From Methanomassiliicoccus luminyensis B10 (GTDB lineage Archaea; Thermoplasmatota; Thermoplasmata; Methanomassiliicoccales; Methanomassiliicoccaceae): DNA of 64,000 nucleotides. The stretch is from positions 372,001 to 436,000 of the forward strand of contig NZ_CAJE01000012.1 of the NCBI RefSeq assembly GCF_000308215.1, written 5' to 3'. The position numbers were made by a program, and so were the translations under genes. Positions 25,960 to 34,608 of this stretch are shown here, piece after piece; the stretch's first letter is position 1; every line of letters begins with the position of its first letter. The notes beneath the pieces are model-generated. The model saw only the letters and a list, made by a program, of their open reading frames with translations. It had not been told where the DNA came from and ran no database searches.

Positions 25960-26391
25960 ATGGCCGAAGCGAGAATGGAACATCCCGAGATGAACAAGAT
26001 ATTGGTCCAGAGGTTGTACGACGAATACCTCAACACCGGGGACCTGGACCATGTGGACGAGCTGATGGGCTTCGACTTCAGGCTACACGGCGAACGGGAC
26101 CTGGAGGGTGGCATCGAGGGGGTGAAGGCGCTCATGGCGCCATGGTACTCGGCGTTCCCGGACCTTCGTCTGGAGGTCCTGGACATGATCGCGCAGGGCA
26201 ACAAGGTGGGAGTGCGGGTGCGGGTGAGCGGCACACAGAGGGGGGAGTTCATGGGCCGCCCTCCCTCGGACAAGAGGATGGAGTTCATGGAGCTGGGCAT
26301 GTTCAGGCTTGAAGGGGAGATGATCGTCGAGTACTGGGGCGTCGAGGATACCGCCGCCATGTACGGCCAGCTGGGCATGATGCCGCCCTGA
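25960..26391 (+). CDS. SnoaL-like / ester-cyclase-family protein, copy 2
   Basis: A 143-aa paralogue of the preceding protein: LYDEYLNTGDLDHVDELM, a GVKALMAPWYSAFPDLRLEVLDM block, and FRLEGEMIVEYWGVED. The chosen ATG at 25960 follows GTTATTAGTA (25927-25936), a plausible TATA box about 25 bases upstream. The longer open frame is the antisense-like shadow of the first copy. It has its own promoter although it lies only 53 bases after copy 1. Confidence 0.8.
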   Translation: MAEARMEHPEMNKILVQRLYDEYLNTGDLDHVDELMGFDFRLHGERDLEGGIEGVKALMAPWYSAFPDLRLEVLDMIAQGNKVGVRVRVSGTQRGEFMGRPPSDKRMEFMELGMFRLEGEMIVEYWGVEDTAAMYGQLGMMPP

Positions 26392-26443
26392 GGGCCTTCC
26401 CGCCGGTCCCAGTTTTCTCCCTTCGTCGTTTCAGGACCAATAC

Positions 26444-26498
26444 TATTTATATCGATGCTTCGAGAACAAATCACCGACGAGAAAGCTCGTCGGGGAAG
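26444..26498 (+). promoter_or_regulatory. histidine kinase promoter, leader hairpin and ribosome binding site
   Basis: A TATA element TATTTATATC (26444-26453) is followed by a perfect hairpin, CCGACGAG-AAAG-CTCGTCGG (26474-26493; 8-bp stem, 4-base loop). Right after it is the GGGGAAG ribosome binding site, then the ATG at 26504. The start site should fall at about 26478-26480, so the hairpin either covers initiation as an operator or forms the 5' tip of the mRNA beside the binding site. Confidence 0.55.
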
Positions 26499-26503
26499 TT
26501 CTA

Positions 26504-28912
26504 ATGGTCCGGCAGGAGTACTCCAGAGGCATCGTTCAGGAGAGTCTTGACAGCTTTCTCATACGAGAGTTCTTCTACTGCACCGGGCACCCCATGATGA
26601 TGTTCGAGCCCGAAGGGAGGTGCATCGTCGCCAACGCCGCGGCCTCCACCGCATTAAGGGAGCGGGCCTGCGTGGATAGCATCGCCGACTGGTCCGACAT
26701 CACCGCGATAAGGGGCCAGGCCGATGTGCTGGACCGGGCGTTCCTGTCGGCGGTGGACAGGAAGGAGGCCAGGAAGGGCATGGCGGAGCTTCGCCCGGTG
26801 GACCGGCCCACCATGTTCATAGGGTTCGAACTGGAGCCCATATTCGATGACCGGGGGGACGTCGCGGCCATCGCCTTCAGCTTCAACGAGGTCACCGACA
26901 TCATGCAGGCCAGGATGCTGAACGCCGTGCTCAGCGATATCAACGCCGAACTGGCCTCGGCCAGGTCCATCGACGAGGTCATGGACCGCGTCCTGACGGA
27001 AGCGCGCCGGGCGCTGGAGTCCGACGCGGCAGGGGCGTCGCTGAAGGAGGGGGATTGCTGGGTGATCCGCCACTCCGTGGGGGACCTGGCCGACAAGAAG
27101 GGCATGACCGTCACCGACCAGTGGCTCCGCGAGTCCCTGCCCGGCCTGTGGGAGGACGGCCTGGTGATGATGGAGACGGTGAACCTGTCCCAGATCGGCC
27201 GGAAGATGCAGGGCGAGCTGGGCCTGCGGTCCGTCGTGGCGATCCCCATGACCCTGCGGGGCGAGGTGGTGGGGGCCATGCTGTTCCCGTACCGCAGGAG
27301 GGGAGTGACGTTCACCGACGCTCAGAAGGACTTCGCGCTGAAGCTCGCCCACACCGTATCACTGGCGCTGGAAAACGCCAAGCTGCTGGAGGAGGAGAGG
27401 AGGGAGCGTGTGCGGCTGCAGGACATCATCGACAGGTCCCTGGCTGGCATCGTGGTGCTGAACGCCCACGACCACTCCGTGGTGCTGGCGAACGCGATGT
27501 TCAAGGAGCATATGGGGGAGGTGGCGGAAGGCGAGAGCATGGACAAGGCCGTCCAGAACATGGTCCCGGAATCCACGAAGGCCACGTTCCAGGAGGCCCT
27601 GGGTCGGGCCGTGCAGGAATGGCGGGCCGTCCGGAACGAGGAGGTGCCCGTACGCCTCTGTGATGGTACCATGAGCTACTGGACCTATATCATCGCGCCC
27701 ATGAGCAGAGATGGGCAGCGAACGGTGCTGCTGGCGGCCAACGACGTCACCGGACAGGTCCTGGAGAAGGAACATATGAGGGAGCTGGCCAGGAAGGAGG
27801 AAGAGGAAAAGAGCCGCCTGAGGGCCATCCTGAACACCCTGCCGGTGGGAGTACTAATCGTGGATGCTGACGGGACCACGGCGGAGTACAACGCCATCCG
27901 GGACCGCATCTGGGGCCACGGCGCTACGCCTAAGAATATCGATGAACTGAGCAGCCACGAGGGCCGATGGGCCGACAATGGGATGAAGCTGAAGAAGAAC
28001 GACTGGCCCATCGTAAGGGCGCTGAAGAAGAGGGAAACGGTATTGGGAGAGGTTATCGACATCCGGCGGGGCGGCGGCTCCATCGGCACGGTCATCGCCT
28101 CGGCGGCTCCGGTCATAGACGGCAAGGGCAAGATCATCGGGGCGGTGAGCGTGCTCCAGGACATCACCGCCCAGCGTAAATTGGAGCAGGAGGCGGTGCA
28201 GTCCAAGGACAAGATGGAGCTGTACCTGGACCTCCTGTCCCACGATGTCAACAACCTCAACGCCGCGGCCAAAGGGTACCTCGAGCTGGCCCTGGAGCGG
28301 GAGAAGCTGACGCTGAAGGCGAAGCAGTACGTGAGCAACAGCAACGATCTCCTGGACCAGGTGTCCAGGCTCATAGAGAACGTGCGCAAGATCCAGAGGC
28401 TGGAAACGGAGGCCCGGTCGCTGAGCCTCATCGATCTGTCCTGGATGCTGGAGGAGGTCCAGCACGAGTGGGAACAGGTGCCGTACAAGGAGGTAACCAT
28501 CGAGTTCCAGCGCGAGGAGCGGAGGCTAGTGCTGGCTAATGAGATCCTCAAGGACGTCTTCGACAACCTGGTAGGGAACGCGGTCAAGCACTCCGGGAAC
28601 GATGTATATATCCGCATAAAGTCGTCCACATACTACGAGGGCGGGAAGGAGTACCACCGGGTGGACGTGGAGGACAACGGCCCGGGGATACCGGACGACG
28701 CCAAGGAGAAGCTGTTCCAGCGGTTCGTCAAAGGAAAAGCAAGGGGGCACGGCCTGGGCCTGTACCTGGTGAAGAGGTTCGTGGAGGACTTCAACGGCCG
28801 GGTATGGATAGAGGACCGCATCCCGGGGAACTACAAGAAGGGGGCGCGCTTCGTGGTCCTCCTGCCGGTGGCGGGCATCGATAGCGGGCCCAGGGTGGTC
28901 GGTATCGAGTGA
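26504..28912 (+). CDS. PAS-GAF-PAS-PAS sensor histidine kinase
   Basis: An 802-aa soluble histidine kinase. Domains in order: PAS (about 20-135), GAF (about 145-300), PAS (about 305-425), PAS/PAC (about 435-565), then the dimerisation/phosphoacceptor helix with His580 in LLSHDVNNLNAAAKG, and the HATPase domain with NLVGNAVKHS (N box), DNGPGIPDD (G1) and GHGLGLYLVKRF (G2). No membrane helix is present, so it senses a cytoplasmic signal. The LSHDVNN H-box is usual in methanogen and Thermoplasmatota kinases. No response regulator gene is adjacent, so the partner is unknown. Confidence 0.92.
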   Translation: MVRQEYSRGIVQESLDSFLIREFFYCTGHPMMMFEPEGRCIVANAAASTALRERACVDSIADWSDITAIRGQADVLDRAFLSAVDRKEARKGMAELRPVDRPTMFIGFELEPIFDDRGDVAAIAFSFNEVTDIMQARMLNAVLSDINAELASARSIDEVMDRVLTEARRALESDAAGASLKEGDCWVIRHSVGDLADKKGMTVTDQWLRESLPGLWEDGLVMMETVNLSQIGRKMQGELGLRSVVAIPMTLRGEVVGAMLFPYRRRGVTFTDAQKDFALKLAHTVSLALENAKLLEEERRERVRLQDIIDRSLAGIVVLNAHDHSVVLANAMFKEHMGEVAEGESMDKAVQNMVPESTKATFQEALGRAVQEWRAVRNEEVPVRLCDGTMSYWTYIIAPMSRDGQRTVLLAANDVTGQVLEKEHMRELARKEEEEKSRLRAILNTLPVGVLIVDADGTTAEYNAIRDRIWGHGATPKNIDELSSHEGRWADNGMKLKKNDWPIVRALKKRETVLGEVIDIRRGGGSIGTVIASAAPVIDGKGKIIGAVSVLQDITAQRKLEQEAVQSKDKMELYLDLLSHDVNNLNAAAKGYLELALEREKLTLKAKQYVSNSNDLLDQVSRLIENVRKIQRLETEARSLSLIDLSWMLEEVQHEWEQVPYKEVTIEFQREERRLVLANEILKDVFDNLVGNAVKHSGNDVYIRIKSSTYYEGGKEYHRVDVEDNGPGIPDDAKEKLFQRFVKGKARGHGLGLYLVKRFVEDFNGRVWIEDRIPGNYKKGARFVVLLPVAGIDSGPRVVGIE

Positions 28913-28921
28913 GTGGACGCG

Positions 28922-29803
28922 TCACCTGCCCAGGATGCTCCGTATCCAGCTCTCCACGGTGATCAGCCTGTCCCGCCCGATGAGGTCGACGAGGGCGTCG
29001 GAGGTCCCGCTCGCCCACCCGGTGGCCATCGCGGGCTGGAACGCCGAAGGGTCCCGTGCGATCTGCTCCGGGGTGAGCCCCAAACTTGCCAGGTAGTCCC
29101 TCATCCCCTCGGGAGTGACGTCCCTGTACTCGATGGGCTTCCCCGAGACCTTCGATATGGCCATGGCGACGTCCTCGTAGGAGTACGGCCGGGGGTACGT
29201 TATCTCGTAGGTCTTGTTCTTGTGCCCGTCAGAGGTGAGGACCGCCGCGGCGGCCTCGGCCATGTTGTCCCGGGCGGCGAAGTTCACTTTCTGTCCGCCC
29301 GCGGCGGCGAGGTACTTTCCGCTGCGGACCGCTCTTTCGACGTCGGGAGAGATTATCTGATAATCAATGTAGAACGCGTTCCTCATGATAGTGTACGGGA
29401 TCCCTGAGGACCTGATGGCGAGCTCGGTGGCCAGATGCACGTTCTCCAGCCCCGAGGTCGACCTCTCCGGGTAGGCCAGCCCGGTGTACACGATATGCTT
29501 CACCCCGGCGTCGCGAGCGGCTTCTACTACCGTGGCATGCTGCTTGATGCGGTGGGTGTTGTCGGGTGACGAGGACGACACGAACAGCAGCTTGTCGGCC
29601 CCCCGGAAGGTCTCGTACGAGAACTTCGGGTCATCGTAGTCCCCTCTCCTCACGCTAATGCCCATATCTTTCAGCGGCTCTGCCTTGTCCAGGTTGCGCG
29701 CCACCGCGATGATGTCGCTGGGATGAACCCCACGTTCCAGCAGGTGCTTTGCGGCCTGCCCGCCCAGGTGACCGGTGGCGCCGAGAACGAATATGTTGCC
29801 CAT
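28922..29803 (-). CDS. NmrA/QOR2-like NAD(P)-binding oxidoreductase
   Basis: A 293-aa atypical short-chain dehydrogenase. The N-terminal MGNIFVLGATGHLGGQAAKH has the G-x-x-G-x-x-G dinucleotide motif. The rest (VEAARDAGVKHIVYTG, GIPYTIMRNAFYIDY, FAARDNMAEAAAAVL) matches NAD(P)H:quinone reductase type 2 and NmrA-like proteins, which lack the usual YxxxK site. The first ATG (29815) lies inside a GGAGAGG ribosome binding site; the second at 29803, four bases after that site, is chosen. It converges with the kinase gene (9-base gap). Confidence 0.87.
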   Translation of the reverse strand: MGNIFVLGATGHLGGQAAKHLLERGVHPSDIIAVARNLDKAEPLKDMGISVRRGDYDDPKFSYETFRGADKLLFVSSSSPDNTHRIKQHATVVEAARDAGVKHIVYTGLAYPERSTSGLENVHLATELAIRSSGIPYTIMRNAFYIDYQIISPDVERAVRSGKYLAAAGGQKVNFAARDNMAEAAAAVLTSDGHKNKTYEITYPRPYSYEDVAMAISKVSGKPIEYRDVTPEGMRDYLASLGLTPEQIARDPSAFQPAMATGWASGTSDALVDLIGRDRLITVESWIRSILGR

Positions 29804-29917
29804 GGTCCTCTCCATGATGGATTTGCCAACCGGCCGATTAAAGATGTTTGCCCCTCCGGTCGCGCAAGGGGGGCATATCGGAACCGAAGATGCTCCAAAA
29901 AGGAGGGCGCGGGGCCC

Positions 29918-30558
29918 TCAGAGCTTGTCGATCTGCTTTTTGGCCGCATCGAGTACGTCCTGCTCCGTCACGGCCATTCCCTCCGCCAACGGGCTGTACT
30001 CCATAGTGCATATGACGTTCCTTTCCCGGAACAGGAGCACATAGGAGGTCCTGTCGTCCTGGCTAACGTAGTTCTTGACGGCGAAGAGTACCCCGCCGTC
30101 ACCGACCGTTACATTCTTCGAAGTGGCGCCCTGCCCGCCGAGAGCTTTTGCCATTTTGGCAGATGTGTTCTCATACCCATCCGTTGCGTTCTCCAGGGAG
30201 TTGAATATACCCATCTCCATCTTCAATAGGTAGAGCTGGGTCCCCTGATCATCGATCTTGTAGAGAAGAACGTGCCCCGCGGAGATCAATCCTTGCAGCC
30301 TGTAGGCGGTTCCGGTCCCATTGAAATATAGGTACTGTTATAATTCAGGTCCCACTCCTGGCCCATGCCATCGGGTCCCAGCATGACGCTCATGTCTGCG
30401 GCGCCCGTGACCAGCCCCTTGGGCTGGTTGCCTTCACCGCCCTGGCCGATGAGAAATACCGCGGCCACCAGTACGATCACGACCGCGACCGCTGCCACCA
30501 TGATGATCTTCTTCGATCCGGAACCGCCAGCCCTGCTGTTGTCTTGCTCATCAGACAT
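29918..30558 (-). pseudogene. membrane-anchored extracytoplasmic protein, interrupted by a frameshift
   Basis: Two overlapping frames form one protein. The first (30558 to 30286) encodes a Gly/Ser-rich N-terminus, one strong transmembrane helix (about residues 18-37) and an outer segment ending ...DLNYNSTYIS. The second (30289 to 29918) continues as ISAGHVLLYKIDDQGTQLYLLK. Stepping back one base near 30328 joins them smoothly through YFNGTGTAYRLQGLISAG, with no stop. The whole would be about 210 aa: a short cytoplasmic tail, one helix, and an outside domain of unknown family. The break is a true mutation, a programmed -1 shift, or a sequencing error; the surroundings (CCTATATTTC) are not a classical slippery heptamer. 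Confidence 0.75.
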
Positions 30559-30788
30559 ATAATCACATCGTCACGGGAAGATAGAGAGAACTGATGGGGC
30601 CTGCGTGGCCCCCACACCTCCTGCCTCCCCTCCAGGGAGAGACTTTTTAACAAGCATAAAACTAATGATGCCCCTCTAGAGGCCAGCGCCTTTCGCGGCA
30701 GATCGGACGGACGATATGGAGACCACTCTATGGCGGCGCTGCGCCGGATATCGCGATCCCTACAACGCCTCTTCTTAGCGCGATCTCG

Positions 30789-32318
30789 TCATGCGCCCCG
30801 GGCGGGATAGAGGGACGGGTCCGGGGCGTAGCGCATGACCTCGCCGAACGTGGTAAGCTTGCCGCTCTCCAGAGTAGACACCGCCCCGTGCCCGCCGCAG
30901 ATCAGCAGCCTCTTGCCCCCGGTGCCGAGCTTGGCGTCGAGGTCCTTGGCGATCCCCAAGAGGCACTTGCGTTCCTTGGAGGCGCGCTCGCTGTCCACGT
31001 TGACGGAGTTCATGAGAATTGTGGCCAGGGTGGCGAACTTCTCCCTCTCCTCGGTGAACGAGCCGAAGTTGATGAGGCAGTCGCCGGTGAACAGCAGCCC
31101 CTCGTCCTCGCACAGAAAGAACAGGTGCCCGTGCTGGTGGCCGCCGAGGCTCTCCAGCACCTTGAACTTCAGGCCCCCGACCGTGAACTCGCCGAGGACC
31201 GGGAGGCCGCACATCTCGCCGCTGGGCGCGGCGGAAAGGACCTCCACATTGGTGGGGGGATTGAACCCGGAGAACAAATTGATGAGAGTGGTGTACACGG
31301 CGCCGAGAATGGAGCCCTCCATCTTGGACCCGTAGGCGCGGTTGGAGTATCTTATGATCTCCTGGCTCCCCGGGTGCATCACCGTGGGGACATCGAAGAA
31401 CCCTCCCCCGCCAGCGTGGTCCGCGTCCGCATGGGTCATGTAGATGCGCTTCAGGCCGGACAGGTCCAGGCCGTAGGCGGTGAGCATGTCCATTATCTCG
31501 TGGTGGTATATGCCGAACCCGGAATCGATCATCACCATCTCTCCTTTCGATTCCACGATGTACACTGAGCCGCCGCAGGGGAGCTGGAAGCACAGCACCT
31601 GGGCCTCCGGGGAGAGCTTGATGCGCTGGACATCGGCGTAGAAGCCGGGCCCCCGGGTCTGCTGGAGGGTGCGTCCGGAGCGGAGGATGGAATCAAAGAC
31701 CACCTTGGGATCTTTGCCCTGCGACGTCAGCTCCTGCGCGATGTGGTTGGCGTCGTGCAGCAGGTTCATCAGGAACTCGTCACCCGCCTCGCCGATCAGC
31801 TCGCGGATCTCCTGCGCGAAGCGGAGGTAGAAGACGGTGTCATCGAGCTTCTTGCCGGTGACGTCGTACTCCAGGATCTCCAGGCGATAGCGGAGCTTGA
31901 GCTGTTCTAGGAGGGAGTTGGCCACCGCGTCGTTGTCCAGCGTTAGGGCGACCGTCAGTGCGCCGGGGTGCTTGCCCTTGGTGTCGAAGTCGAGGAAGGC
32001 TATGTTGGCGCCCGCCCCGGTGGTGTAGCCGAGGAAATCGAACAGCATGCCCGCCTTGTCCGGAAGGTACACGTGGAACTTCAGGAACCGGAGGGTCGCC
32101 AGGGAGGTCTGCAGGTATCCTATCTTCTGGAGGTCCTGCTTGATAAGCTCCGGAGCGCCCTCGTCGGCGTCGATCTCCCAGAAGACAACGTGGGGATCGA
32201 TGCGCCGGTCGTAGTCCACTCGGTGGATGTTGCCGCCGTGGCTCTTGATGATCTCTGCAGCACGATGAAGCGCGCCGGGATCGTCGGGCATGCGGGCGAT
32301 GAAAGAGAACGTTACCAA
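30789..32318 (-). CDS. ACT-ACT-metallo-beta-lactamase fusion protein
   Basis: A 509-aa protein with two N-terminal ACT-like domains (about 1-75: FIARMPDDPGALHRAAEII; about 78-155: FHVYLPDKAGMLFDFLGYT), a helical linker (about 160-225), and a metallo-beta-lactamase-fold hydrolase. The metal motif THADADHAGG is intact, with later His and Asp ligands in GGHQHGHLFFL, FTGDC and GGHGA. The hydrolase may be gated by a small ligand bound to the ACT pair, as ACT modules do in amino-acid enzymes. I do not know a characterised protein with this order. The gene stands alone. Confidence 0.88.
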   Translation of the reverse strand: MVTFSFIARMPDDPGALHRAAEIIKSHGGNIHRVDYDRRIDPHVVFWEIDADEGAPELIKQDLQKIGYLQTSLATLRFLKFHVYLPDKAGMLFDFLGYTTGAGANIAFLDFDTKGKHPGALTVALTLDNDAVANSLLEQLKLRYRLEILEYDVTGKKLDDTVFYLRFAQEIRELIGEAGDEFLMNLLHDANHIAQELTSQGKDPKVVFDSILRSGRTLQQTRGPGFYADVQRIKLSPEAQVLCFQLPCGGSVYIVESKGEMVMIDSGFGIYHHEIMDMLTAYGLDLSGLKRIYMTHADADHAGGGGFFDVPTVMHPGSQEIIRYSNRAYGSKMEGSILGAVYTTLINLFSGFNPPTNVEVLSAAPSGEMCGLPVLGEFTVGGLKFKVLESLGGHQHGHLFFLCEDEGLLFTGDCLINFGSFTEEREKFATLATILMNSVNVDSERASKERKCLLGIAKDLDAKLGTGGKRLLICGGHGAVSTLESGKLTTFGEVMRYAPDPSLYPARGA

Positions 32319-32375
32319 TTATGTCCCCGCCCGCGCACCGCTTTCCTTTCTATATATTTCCTTTGAGGACCGCCC

Positions 32376-32711
32376 CTACTCCATGATGATCTTCCCTGAA
32401 GCGAGGGCGGAGCAGGCGTCCGCGCAGCTCCTGCATACCCTCCCGCATTTTTCCATGGGGCGGTCGCCCTTGAAGCTCTCGCAGCTCTTGGCGCAACGCT
32501 TGCATACCTCCGCCACCACCAATGACATCGGGATGGAGGAGGGAGAATGCAAGGTCGCGGTGTCCTGCAGGGTCGCACACAGCTGGGCGCAGTCGTAGAG
32601 AAGCCTCATGTGCGCCGACCCGGCATATTCGTTGCCGAGCTCGTAGCAGTAGGAGATCGTTTCCATGCAAGCCTGGTGGCAGTTCGCGCACTCATCGATG
32701 CATGATTGCAT
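32376..32711 (-). CDS. Cys-rich four-helix-bundle copper-binding-type protein (DUF326/Csp-like)
   Basis: A 111-aa protein rich in paired Cys along predicted helices: CIDECANCHQAC, CYELGN, CAQLCATL, CKRCAKSCESF, CGRVCRSCADAC. This pattern fits the DUF326/Csp family, in which Cys pairs lining a four-helix bundle store many Cu(I) ions. The ATG at 32711 has GAGGG 8 bases before it; an ATG at 32747 would add 12 residues. No signal peptide is seen, so copper storage or detoxification would be cytoplasmic. It ends with TAG. Confidence 0.85.
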   Translation of the reverse strand: MQSCIDECANCHQACMETISYCYELGNEYAGSAHMRLLYDCAQLCATLQDTATLHSPSSIPMSLVVAEVCKRCAKSCESFKGDRPMEKCGRVCRSCADACSALASGKIIME

Positions 32712-32873
32712 TCTGCGATCCCTCGTCCTGACCAGAGTTATCTGCATACGTCAACCCATAACAATCGTTGTTCCACGCAGGTACTTAGTGGTTCTCCGCT
32801 CCCATCCCGACCAGTGCGTGTTCTAAAATAGACTTGAGCGTCCTGTGTAAGACAAGTTATGCATCTAGTAAAA

Positions 32874-32888
32874 ATATTACAGTAATAT
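32874..32888 (+). promoter_or_regulatory. palindrome upstream of fluoride-exporter operon
   Basis: ATATTAC-A-GTAATAT is a perfect 7-1-7 inverted repeat in AT-rich DNA about 85-100 bases before the crcB start. Further TATA-like sequence (CTATATTATT, CATATTCATATTTC) follows between it and the gene. It may be an operator for crcB or part of a divergent promoter; AT-richness raises the chance of coincidence. Confidence 0.35.
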
Positions 32889-32971
32889 AGCTACAATCTA
32901 TATTATTTGCATATTCATATTTCTATGGGGCCGCCCATGGGGAAGAACGAACGAACAACAATAAATCAGGG

Positions 32972-33379
32972 ATGCATAATCGCCATGCAATGGAGCCCGT
33001 CGACATCAAGCTGATCCTGCTCGTCGCAACGGGCGGCGCCATCGGCAGCGTGCTGCGCTATCTCGTGCAAGGATACCTCACCCGCGGTGATTTCCCATGG
33101 GGGACCTTCGCCGTCAACATCATCGGCAGCTTCCTGATATCGCTGATATTCTTCTACTTGTCCCAGGGAACAGGCCTGACACCCGAGTTCAGGGCGTTCA
33201 TGTTCATCGGCATATTCGGCGGCTTCACTACGATGTCCTCATTCTCCCTCGATACGGTCGCACTATTCATCGAGGGACAATGGTTATGGGCCCTTGGGAA
33301 CATCATTCTTAACGGGGGGCTGTGTGTGATCGGGGCGTTCCTGGGAAGAGCGGTCGGCCTCCTGCTGGGAGGCTATTGA
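32972..33379 (+). CDS. crcB: fluoride ion exporter CrcB/Fluc
   Basis: A 135-aa four-helix membrane protein of the Fluc/CrcB family, dual-topology dimeric channels that release fluoride. Family hallmarks are all present: GGAIGSVLRYL, PWGTFAVNIIGSFLI (the N-x-x-G-S motif), and GFFGGFTTMSSF-like IFGGFTTMSSFSLDT (the T-T-x-S/T-S-F motif with pore Phe). An alternative ATG lies at codon 7 (32990), closer to the usual family start; neither has an ideal ribosome binding site. The DUF190 gene follows after 1 base. I found no fluoride riboswitch upstream. Confidence 0.95.
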   Translation: MHNRHAMEPVDIKLILLVATGGAIGSVLRYLVQGYLTRGDFPWGTFAVNIIGSFLISLIFFYLSQGTGLTPEFRAFMFIGIFGGFTTMSSFSLDTVALFIEGQWLWALGNIILNGGLCVIGAFLGRAVGLLLGGY

Positions 33380-33380
33380 G

Positions 33381-33722
33381 ATGGACCTTCAGGAAAAGGC
33401 GATCAGGCTGAAGATATATGTGGGAGAGTCGGACCAGTATGGCGGTCTGCCGGCCTATAAGGCAGTGGTCCACTACCTCAGGGAGAGAGGGATATGGGGA
33501 GCGACCGTGACCAAGGGCGTTTACGGCTACGGGAAGAAGAGCCTGTTGCACGCGACCAATCCTTTGCGGCTCTCCACTGATCTGCCGGTCGTCATCGACG
33601 CGGTCGATTCGGAGAGAAAGATACAATCGGTGCTGCCGAAGGTACGCGAGATCGCCAGGGATGGCCTCATCACTCTCGACGAGGTCACGGTCGTGAGCAT
33701 GATCTCGTCCGATGAGAGATGA
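33381..33722 (+). CDS. DUF190 PII-like protein
   Basis: A 113-aa DUF190 protein with a ferredoxin-like/PII-like fold. Typical features are LKIYVGESDQYGGLPAYKAVV, RGIWGATVTKGVYGYG, and LPVVIDAVDSERKI. DUF190 genes regularly sit next to crcB, as here with a 1-base gap, and are thought to modulate fluoride export or sense a small ligand; the mechanism is not established. Confidence 0.9.
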   Translation: MDLQEKAIRLKIYVGESDQYGGLPAYKAVVHYLRERGIWGATVTKGVYGYGKKSLLHATNPLRLSTDLPVVIDAVDSERKIQSVLPKVREIARDGLITLDEVTVVSMISSDER

Positions 33723-33976
33723 GTGGGCTTTCGATGCCCTCATGCTTCCTTGCCGACATCTGGGAAAATATTGTATTTAGTAATCACGTTTACTAATCTC
33801 TTATGTATCGTTACTATAACAAATATATTAGATATACCCTATTTCGATAGGAAGATAAGCCGCATTATTGCCATTTCTTATTGGGCGCATAGTGCGTTCA
33901 GCGGTTCTTCTGGTCGCTTCGACGATATGACGAGAGTCTTCCCACCGAGATAGAGGGCCTCACGCCTCGGGGTGTT

Positions 33977-34339
33977 CTAGGTGCAATATATCCCATGATT
34001 TTTCCCCCAAGCCTGACCCCGTAACCCTGAAAATCCTTCAGTGGTGAAATACGAATTATCAGGCAATTCACTACCGAGCTCAAAGGTATCGTCTGCGGGT
34101 AACGCACGATATCTATCCCTGATCTCGGAACCCTCGATCGTCACCTCCATTTTTATGAAGTAAAGCCAAATTATGTAGAGAATAGTAGGAAGATAAGCCG
34201 CGATGAAGATGATCGAGCTGAACAATATGTCATTGAGGCGATGGAATCGAAGACACACTATTGCTGCTGTTGCCACCAAAACCGCCACGGTCGACCATTT
34301 TGAGATGAAGCAGCGATGCGTTTCCGAAAAATGGGCCAT
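33977..34339 (-). CDS. small two-helix membrane protein
   Basis: A 120-aa frame with two strong hydrophobic segments (about 15-30 and 38-62) and a hydrophilic C-terminal half containing EGSEIRDRYRALPADD and GFSGLRGQAWGKNHG, which resembles a small cytoplasmic PH-like or beta-rich tail. A CTTTAAAATG stretch lies about 15-25 bases before the ATG. The region is AT-richer than the rest of the window. I do not recognise the family. Confidence 0.6.
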   Translation of the reverse strand: MAHFSETHRCFISKWSTVAVLVATAAIVCLRFHRLNDILFSSIIFIAAYLPTILYIIWLYFIKMEVTIEGSEIRDRYRALPADDTFELGSELPDNSYFTTEGFSGLRGQAWGKNHGIYCT

Positions 34340-34608
34340 GTTGCAAGCATTTTAAAGGCCGAGGCATCACTTAATTCTATCTATCTGTTAATATACAATA
34401 TCGGTGCATTGCACGATCCCTAGGAGATCTGGAGGAGAAATGAAGAACAAGAGCACGACGCTCTCCACTAACCCGTCGTGAGATTCATTTTTCAACATAA
34501 TGTTGCATAAAGCATATAGCTATACTTATTGTTGTTATAACGTATCAATCGTAATTTTATAATTTCTATCCGAAATGACGTAAAAATGATGAAGAAAAGC
34601 GGGATGAA

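Noticed and set aside
32890-32971. Possible fluoride riboswitch before crcB
   Set aside because: I could not place the conserved pseudoknot segments in the leader; only AT-rich sequence and a GC-rich clamp are seen.
34454-34480. CACGACG/CGTCGTG hairpin followed by a T-run
   Set aside because: Seven-bp stem with a 13-base loop in an AT-rich gap; no gene ends nearby in the right orientation, so I do not call a terminator.
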